A stretch of 30,020 bases of DNA from an uncultured Aquincola sp. (GTDB lineage: Bacteria; Pseudomonadota; Gammaproteobacteria; Burkholderiales; Burkholderiaceae), in contig CAKZXL010000426.1 in assembly GCA_937883885.1 (NCBI GenBank), positions 1 to 30,020 of the forward strand. The letters are read 5' to 3'. Under the pieces are notes generated by a model. That model was not told the DNA's origin, searched no databases, and saw nothing but the letters and a program-made list of their open reading frames with translations. This document shows, one piece after another, positions 25,221 to 30,020 of the stretch. Made by a program: the position numbers and the translations under genes. Position 1 is the stretch's first letter. Each line of letters starts with the position of its first letter.

Positions 25221-26492
25221 GTGGGCCAGTACCGGCTGGCCGGCCCCACCTGCGGCGGCCAGCAGAGCCTGCAGACGCAGGACGGCACGCTGCCGCGCAT
25301 GCCGGGCTGCGCGCCCGGCGCGGTGCAGGGCGCGCAGCCCCATGCCGCCAGCGGTCTCGACCCGCTGACGCTGTGGCACCGCGCCGCCTGTGTGCATGAG
25401 GCCAGCGGCATCGGCCTGGCCTTGGCGCCGGCCGCCATCGCGCACGAGACCGGCTACGAACTGCGCCAGCTGCTGCAAGGCCTGCTGCCCGGGCTGCTGA
25501 CCATGGTGGCCGTGGTGGGTGCCACCGCGGCCCTGGGCGGCGTGGTGGGCGCGGCCATCGGTGCGCTGGCCGGCGGCGTGGGCGCGGTGCCCGGTGCCGC
25601 GGCCGGCGCCACGCTGGGCACCGACCTGGGCATCGCCCTGCTGGGCTGGCTGGGCCTGGGCTTTCTGGCGGTGGCCATCGGCCGTGGCCTGGGCGAAGTC
25701 AGCGGCATGGTCACGCAGGCGGTGCGCCTGGCCTGGGACGCTCACGGCACGCCGCGCCGCAACGCCGACGTGCAGGCCGCCGGCGCCTTGATGGCGCACG
25801 CCGTGGCGCGGCTGATGCTGCTGATCCTGATGGCCATCGTCGCCCGCCTCACACTGGGCCAGGCCGCGGGCGCCAGCGGCCGCGCCGCCAACTCGGCCAA
25901 CGAGCTGATCGCCGCACTGCGCCAGAGCCGGCTGGGCGCCGGCTTTGCCGACTGGGTGGCGGCCAATGCCCAGTCGCTGGTGCGCAACCCGAGGCTGCGG
26001 CCGCACCGCGAAACCGGCGCCGGTGTCACCACCCGCAGCCAGGCGGCCACGCCTTCCCAGCTGCGGCCAGCGGCCCCGCCGCCACCGCCGCCGCCGGCTG
26101 CGGCTGCGCCCGCACCGGCCGGCCGGCCCCAGAGCGCACGCACCCGCTACATGGGCCGCACGCCGGGCAAGAACTCGCCCACCGGCCTGAAGGTGCAGGA
26201 GCGCATGCGCGCCGACGGCACCCTGCGCGACAACGTGGTGACCGGCAAGCCCGAGATCCTGGCCAGCGACGGCCGCTGGCAGCCCTTGTCCAAGGCCGAC
26301 ATGACGCACGTGGCGGGCAAGGATGCGGTGACCGAATGGAACCAGCATCTGCGCCAGTTCGGCGCCAAGGCGCCGGAGGTCCGCGCGTTCATGCTCAACC
26401 CCGATAACTACACTCTGGACTACTACCGGCTCAACCGCTCGGCGGGCGCCGTGCTGGGCCAGACCGAGCGCTACCTGCCGCCGTTGAAATGA
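25221..26492 (+). CDS. Candidate T6SS effector: glycine-zipper N-terminus with C-terminal HNH/EndoVII-like (GH-E-type) nuclease
   Basis: 423 residues from a GTG start backed by ACGGAGG seven bases upstream. The N-terminal about 85 residues contain three Cys (11, 30, 57) and no PAAR repeat. A long Gly/Ala hydrophobic region (86-156) and a second segment (187-212) resemble the transmembrane/zipper regions of T6SS cargo effectors. A Pro/Ala linker (282-302, seven consecutive Pro) separates a C-terminal domain of about 115 residues starting at ARTRYMGRTPGKNSP. Candidate catalytic residues lie in SKADMTHVAGKDAVTEWN (357-374, with D360, H363, E372) and in LNPDNYTLDYYRLNRS (392-407). This layout matches HNH/EndoVII superfamily toxins of the GH-E group, though the Gly before His is Thr here. 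Genes just downstream look like immunity genes. The effector role is inferred. Confidence 0.8.
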   Translation: MGQYRLAGPTCGGQQSLQTQDGTLPRMPGCAPGAVQGAQPHAASGLDPLTLWHRAACVHEASGIGLALAPAAIAHETGYELRQLLQGLLPGLLTMVAVVGATAALGGVVGAAIGALAGGVGAVPGAAAGATLGTDLGIALLGWLGLGFLAVAIGRGLGEVSGMVTQAVRLAWDAHGTPRRNADVQAAGALMAHAVARLMLLILMAIVARLTLGQAAGASGRAANSANELIAALRQSRLGAGFADWVAANAQSLVRNPRLRPHRETGAGVTTRSQAATPSQLRPAAPPPPPPPAAAAPAPAGRPQSARTRYMGRTPGKNSPTGLKVQERMRADGTLRDNVVTGKPEILASDGRWQPLSKADMTHVAGKDAVTEWNQHLRQFGAKAPEVRAFMLNPDNYTLDYYRLNRSAGAVLGQTERYLPPLK

Positions 26493-26503
26493 CGAGGACA
26501 CCG

Positions 26504-26953
26504 ATGCCCGCCCCCCAACCCTTGCCGGCGCCGGCCGCCGAAGCCCTGCTCGCCCACGCCGGCCGCGGCCGCACCGCGTGGCAGGCCGGCGACCTGGCCG
26601 GCGCAGAAACCGAGTTCCTGGCCGCGTGGTCGCAGATCCCCGAACCGCAGGCCGCCTACGACCAGGCGCAGTCCATGGCCTCCGGCCTGGTCGCCTTCTT
26701 CATGCAGACGCGGCAGTTCGACAAGGCGGCCGTCTGGCTGCAACGCATGCGCGAGGTGTACGCCCCCTCGCCCGACGCCTCGGAAGCCGACTTCATCGCC
26801 GCCGCCCTGGCCTATGAAACCGGACAGCTGGATGCCGCCTTCGACGGCTTTCATGCGCTGTACAAGCGCTTCAAGCGGCGGCCCTTCCAGGACGAAGACC
26901 CGAAGTACCTCAAGTTCTACCTGCAACGCGCCGGCAGCGCGCCCAAGCCATGA
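26504..26953 (+). CDS. Small TPR-like protein, probable immunity protein for the upstream nuclease toxin
   Basis: 149 residues from the ATG at 26504, preceded by AGGA at a 5-base spacing; an in-frame ATG at 26489 overlapping the toxin stop is possible but lacks a binding site. All-helical, with TPR-like repeats (GRTAWQAGDLAGAETEFLAAW; FFMQTRQFDKAAVWLQRM; LAYETGQLDAAFDGFHALYKRF) ending in FQDEDPKYLKFYL. Proteins of this type with an ExPKYLxF ending are common directly downstream of polymorphic toxins, where they are thought to act as immunity proteins. No signal peptide, so it is cytoplasmic, which suits a nuclease toxin. Confidence 0.8.
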   Translation: MPAPQPLPAPAAEALLAHAGRGRTAWQAGDLAGAETEFLAAWSQIPEPQAAYDQAQSMASGLVAFFMQTRQFDKAAVWLQRMREVYAPSPDASEADFIAAALAYETGQLDAAFDGFHALYKRFKRRPFQDEDPKYLKFYLQRAGSAPKP

Positions 26954-27384
26954 GCAGCCTGCCCGACGCGCTGTACCAGCAGGTGGAGCAGTTGTCCGAG
27001 CAGGGCAACCTGGCGTTCGACGCCGGCCGCTTCGGCGCTGCCATCGCACCCTGGCAGGCCGCCCTGGACCTGCTGCCGGCGCCCGCCCAGCGGTGGGAAG
27101 CCTGGACCTGGCTGCACACCGCCATTGGCGATGCGTACTGGCAGCTGGGCAACTTCCCCTCGGCCCGTGCGGCGCTGCTGGACGCCCTCAACGGTCCCGG
27201 CGCGCAGGAAAACCCCTTCGTGCACTACCGCCTGGGCCAGGCCGCCCAGCGCACCGGCCGCGACGATGAAGCCCGCGAACACCTGCTGCGCGCCTACATG
27301 CTGGACGGGCCCGACATCTTCCAGGCCGAAGCCGATGGCGCCCGCTGGCTGCAGTGGCTGCGCGATGCGGGGCTGGTGGATTGA
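26950..27384 (+). CDS. Second small TPR protein, probable immunity protein
   Basis: 144 residues, overlapping the previous gene by 4 bp (ATGA). TPR helices: QVEQLSEQGNLAFDAGRFGAAIAPWQAAL, then AIGDAYWQLGNFPSARAALLDAL, then HYRLGQAAQRTGRDDEAREHLLRAY (each shown only in part as a motif). The overall layout and the ending DIFQAEADGARWLQWL parallel the preceding protein, so the two look like diverged relatives. This style (short cytoplasmic TPR, ALYQQVEQLSEQGN-like start) is frequent beside polymorphic toxin genes. It may be a second immunity protein, for the same or a lost toxin. Confidence 0.8.
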   Translation: MSSLPDALYQQVEQLSEQGNLAFDAGRFGAAIAPWQAALDLLPAPAQRWEAWTWLHTAIGDAYWQLGNFPSARAALLDALNGPGAQENPFVHYRLGQAAQRTGRDDEAREHLLRAYMLDGPDIFQAEADGARWLQWLRDAGLVD

Positions 27385-27386
27385 CG

Positions 27387-27866
27387 GTGCAGACGAGGTG
27401 CGAGCCGGCGCGAACGCCGAACATCGGCGTGTTGGGTGGCCACAGCCTGTTCGAGGTTGGACCCGCGCCGAGGCTGTGCGTGTTCTTCCAGGCGGTCCAG
27501 GACAGCGGCTTCGAAGGGTCACCGGAGGCACCCGCAAGCTTGATCACCGACCGGTTGCGATGCAGGTACATCCCCACCGACCATGTGCCCGCGGCTCGCA
27601 GGGCACTGGCCGCCTTGCGTCACCACCTGACGCAGCGCGCGCCGCCCGAGTTGGATCGGCCACTGATGCACACCTTGCTCACGGCGGTCGATCAGGCGGC
27701 CGAGGCGGCGCTTTCCTTCCGCGCCGAGTTCGGCATGGATCAGCCCGTCAGGTTGGTGTTCGCCGACCTGCCAGCTTTCATGATCGACAAGAAGCGCCCG
27801 TTGATCTACGACCGTCTGCATGGGCCGCCCTTCTGGCTTCGCCCGCTTCCCGCCTCGCCGGCATGA
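27387..27866 (+). CDS. Small unrecognised protein, possible further immunity or accessory gene
   Basis: 159 residues if GTG at 27387 is used; TTG at 27381 would overlap the previous stop, and the frame is open back to 27354. No clear ribosome binding site. Codon choice is less biased than in neighbours (several TTG, AGG, CGA and TGC codons), which hints at a recently acquired gene. Recognisable only as a compact soluble protein: a beta-rich N-terminus (LCVFFQAVQD), a helical middle (VPAARRALAALRHHL; MHTLLTAVDQAAEAALSFRAEF) and a C-terminal FADLPAFMIDKKRPLIYDRL. Its position after two TPR genes and before a conserved-looking T6SS block suggests an accessory of the toxin module, but the function is unknown. 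Confidence 0.6.
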   Translation: MQTRCEPARTPNIGVLGGHSLFEVGPAPRLCVFFQAVQDSGFEGSPEAPASLITDRLRCRYIPTDHVPAARRALAALRHHLTQRAPPELDRPLMHTLLTAVDQAAEAALSFRAEFGMDQPVRLVFADLPAFMIDKKRPLIYDRLHGPPFWLRPLPASPA

Positions 27867-27891
27867 GACACCACGGCCTCTGCCACTGCCG

Positions 27892-29535
27892 ATGACCGCC
27901 TCGCCACCCAATCCCCTCACCGACATCTTCGACCTCCTGGCCGCCCACTGGCCCGCGGTGGCCGAGCGGCTGGATGGGCGGCAGCAAGCCTTTTTGGCCA
28001 GCGCCGCCCAATCGGCCGCGCGGCATGGGCTGGTGGATGCGCTGTCGCAGGCGCGCTACCTGAACCTGTGCTTTGCCTTCGGCCCCGGCTTTGAACTGAA
28101 GCCGCAGCATGAATGGGCGCTGGCGCTGCTGGCCGACGAGCGGCTGCTGCCGCTGGTCAAGCTGCACCAGGTGCTGCACCGGGGCCAGGCCGAATTGCAG
28201 CGCAGCGGCGGCGATGCGGCCACGCTGCGGCGCGCCGACGCCCGCCTGCTGGACGACGCCGATGCCGCCCTGCACATGCAGGACGCCGATGCCCCGCCCC
28301 TACCCCGCCAGGCCTGCGACATCGAGGCGCTGGAGCTGCGCGTGCTGGACAGCGAGTGGCGCCACGAATACCGGCTGCTGGGCGGCCAGTGGCAGCGCGT
28401 GCCCGGCCCCGAGGTGCCGGCCGCGCTGCGCATCACCGCCGACCAGCCCGCGCCCGATCGGCTGAACCTGCTCACCCATGCCGCCGGCCGCGGCCCGCTG
28501 GCGCGGCTGCAGCTGCGCCAGGCGCTGCATGCGGTGTGCGGCGAGCGCCACCCGGCCGCCCGCTGGCTGTCGCCCGAAGGCCTGAGCCAATGGCACGGCC
28601 ATGAAGCCAAGGCGGTGAGCTGGCCGGTGGCCAGCCTGGGCGCGCCGCCACCGGCGCTGGGCCTGGCGCTGGCCGAAGAAACCAGCCCCGCCGTGCACCT
28701 GCTGCAGGTGCCCACCTGCGGCCTGCGCGACATGGGCGTGCCGCTGGGCCCGCAGGCGCTGCAGGTCTGGGCCTGGCCGGCCGACCAGTGGCTGTGGGTG
28801 ATGCAGCGCGAAGCCGGCACCGACGAACAGCCCGCGCCCGCCACCCGCTGCCGCATCGAGCGCGATGGCCAGCCGGTGGACGCACGCGGCTGGATCACCG
28901 GCTTCGACCAGCAGCTGGCGCAGGCCTGGCAGCAGGCGATGCAGGCGCTGCTGGCCGCCTGGCAACGCAGTGCCGAGCAGGCCACGCTGCGGGCCACGCC
29001 CGGCCTGCTCACCGGCCGCGCGGCCTTGACCTGGGGCTGGCGCGAAGGCGCGACCGGCCTGGACGCGGCACCGGTGCTGCGCGTGGCCGGCGAACTGGAC
29101 CTGGCCTGCAGCCTGGCCCTGACGCTGGAAGGCGAGATCGACCTGGGCGGCAGCCGTGCCCGGGTGCAGTTGCAGGCGCAGGGCGACGGCCCGCTGCGCA
29201 CGCCGCTGCTGCGCGACACGCCCCGGCCCGGCCTGATGGAGACGGTGCTGCCGCTGGCCACCGAACTGCGCCTGCCCTTCACGCTCACGGTCGACCCCAT
29301 CGCCCATGACGATGGCCTGGTGTGGCGCGAAGCCGGCCCCTGCAGCGGCGCCCTGCACCTGCAGGCCGGCCTGCGGCCGCGGCAGTCGGGCGGCAGCGGC
29401 TGGCAGTGGTTCGTGCGCGCCACGCTGGAGCCGGTGATGGCGCCGCTGCTGCTGCACGACCCGCTGCTGGGCCTGACCCACCGCCAGCTGGCGCTGCTGC
29501 CGGCGCTGCCGCTCATCGACTGGAGCCTGGGCTGA
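27892..29535 (+). CDS. Large unrecognised T6SS-operon protein
   Basis: 547 residues from the ATG at 27892; the frame is open upstream but this ATG follows the previous gene by 25 bp and opens with a plausible start (MTASPPNPLTDIFDLL). No signal peptide or membrane helix. The first about 130 residues are helical (ARYLNLCFAFGPGFELKPQHEWALALL; LPLVKLHQVLHRGQAEL as motifs). The remainder looks beta-rich with many Leu/Gln/Trp (WAWPADQWLWVMQRE; VRVAGELDLACSLALTLEGEIDLGGSRARVQLQ in part). I do not recognise a family. Its stop overlaps the next ATG by one base, so the two are coupled. A role in effector loading or baseplate function is only inference from the operon. Confidence 0.8.
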   Translation: MTASPPNPLTDIFDLLAAHWPAVAERLDGRQQAFLASAAQSAARHGLVDALSQARYLNLCFAFGPGFELKPQHEWALALLADERLLPLVKLHQVLHRGQAELQRSGGDAATLRRADARLLDDADAALHMQDADAPPLPRQACDIEALELRVLDSEWRHEYRLLGGQWQRVPGPEVPAALRITADQPAPDRLNLLTHAAGRGPLARLQLRQALHAVCGERHPAARWLSPEGLSQWHGHEAKAVSWPVASLGAPPPALGLALAEETSPAVHLLQVPTCGLRDMGVPLGPQALQVWAWPADQWLWVMQREAGTDEQPAPATRCRIERDGQPVDARGWITGFDQQLAQAWQQAMQALLAAWQRSAEQATLRATPGLLTGRAALTWGWREGATGLDAAPVLRVAGELDLACSLALTLEGEIDLGGSRARVQLQAQGDGPLRTPLLRDTPRPGLMETVLPLATELRLPFTLTVDPIAHDDGLVWREAGPCSGALHLQAGLRPRQSGGSGWQWFVRATLEPVMAPLLLHDPLLGLTHRQLALLPALPLIDWSLG

Positions 29536-30020
29536 TGGAACGCCTGCTGCTGCTGCGCCTGCGCGCCACCGGCTGCGCCGCCGAAGTGCGGCTCAACGAC
29601 GTTCCGGTGGCGCGCACACCGCCCACCGGTGGCAGCGTGAACGTGCCGGTGCACGAGTACCTGCTGTCGGGCACCAACCACCTGGCGTTGCTGCTCGATC
29701 CGCCAGCGCCAGCATCGTCGGTGGCCCCACGCCTGGTGCCCGCCGGCGGCCTGGCGGCACAGGCGCGGCTGCTGCTGCCGCGCATCGGCCACCTGGGCAG
29801 CGAGCTGAATGCACGCACCCTGGCCGAGCTGTCGGTCGCAGTGCCCGAAGGCGAGATCTACCAGCCCCCGCTGGCCGCGCAGCGCAGCACCGAGCTGCCG
29901 ATCAGCTTCCCGCGCTGGCGCTGGCTCGACCTGCCGCCGGTGGCCGACCCGGCCGCGGCCCAGCCGCTGGTCGCCGGCTTCGTGCAGGGGCTGGCCATCG
30001 CGCTGGCCAAGGGCGACCCC
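29535..30020 (+). CDS. Unrecognised protein, 3' part outside window
   Basis: The ATG at 29535 overlaps the previous stop (TGATG); 162 codons remain open to the window edge. The N-terminus LLLLRLRATGCAAEVRLNDVPVART, then SVNVPVHEYLLSGTNHLALLLDPP, reads as a beta-sandwich-like protein without a signal peptide. Proteins with this start (NDVPV, then VNEYLLxGxN) occur in proteobacterial T6SS gene clusters as hypothetical proteins. No catalytic motif is visible in the part seen. Confidence 0.75.
   Translation, partial: MERLLLLRLRATGCAAEVRLNDVPVARTPPTGGSVNVPVHEYLLSGTNHLALLLDPPAPASSVAPRLVPAGGLAAQARLLLPRIGHLGSELNARTLAELSVAVPEGEIYQPPLAAQRSTELPISFPRWRWLDLPPVADPAAAQPLVAGFVQGLAIALAKGDP

Noticed and set aside
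25221..25350. Possible PAAR domain at the toxin N-terminus
   Set aside because: No PAAR motif and no repeating Gly/His beta pattern; only scattered Cys and Gly.

Overview
The window is very GC-rich chromosomal DNA with an almost exclusively G/C third codon position. The gene content and order fit a betaproteobacterium of the Burkholderiales, probably near the Rubrivivax/Leptothrix/Roseateles group; that placement is inferred from composition and protein style, not from a marker gene. No rRNA, tRNA, insertion sequence or CRISPR array was seen.

Layout. Bases 1-8373 (minus strand) carry a two-partner secretion locus. An outer-membrane TpsB/ShlB-type transporter (6598-8370) is followed by its exported partner, a giant TpsA adhesin-like exoprotein (6550 down to base 1, running off the window; at least 2183 residues). 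After the TPS secretion domain the exoprotein is built almost entirely of passenger-associated (PATR-type) beta-strand repeats. A 226-bp divergent, relatively AT-rich regulatory region (8374-8599) with several dyads separates this locus from the next.

Bases 8600-30020 (plus strand) are one long, tightly packed type VI secretion (T6SS) operon: tssA, tssB, tssC, hcp, a second hcp-like gene, tagJ (impE), tssE, tssF, tssG and tssH (clpV), all in core order. A cargo section follows: two unrecognised genes, a TPR-methyltransferase, vgrG, a glycine-zipper toxin with a C-terminal HNH/EndoVII-like nuclease domain, two small TPR-like genes that are probable immunity genes, a small unknown gene, and two large unknown genes, the last cut by the window edge. 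The membrane-complex genes tssJ, tssK, tssL and tssM and a PAAR gene are not in the window and are presumably further downstream.

How it works together. TssB/TssC form the contractile sheath around an Hcp tube on the TssE/F/G (K) baseplate. TssA primes or caps assembly, ClpV recycles the sheath with TagJ as an accessory, and VgrG is the spike. The genes around vgrG are likely effectors, their immunity proteins and loading factors. The parts I cannot assign to a described function are the pair between clpV and the methyltransferase (19921-21810), the methyltransferase overlapping vgrG, and the block 27387-30020. These are the best candidates for undescribed biology here.
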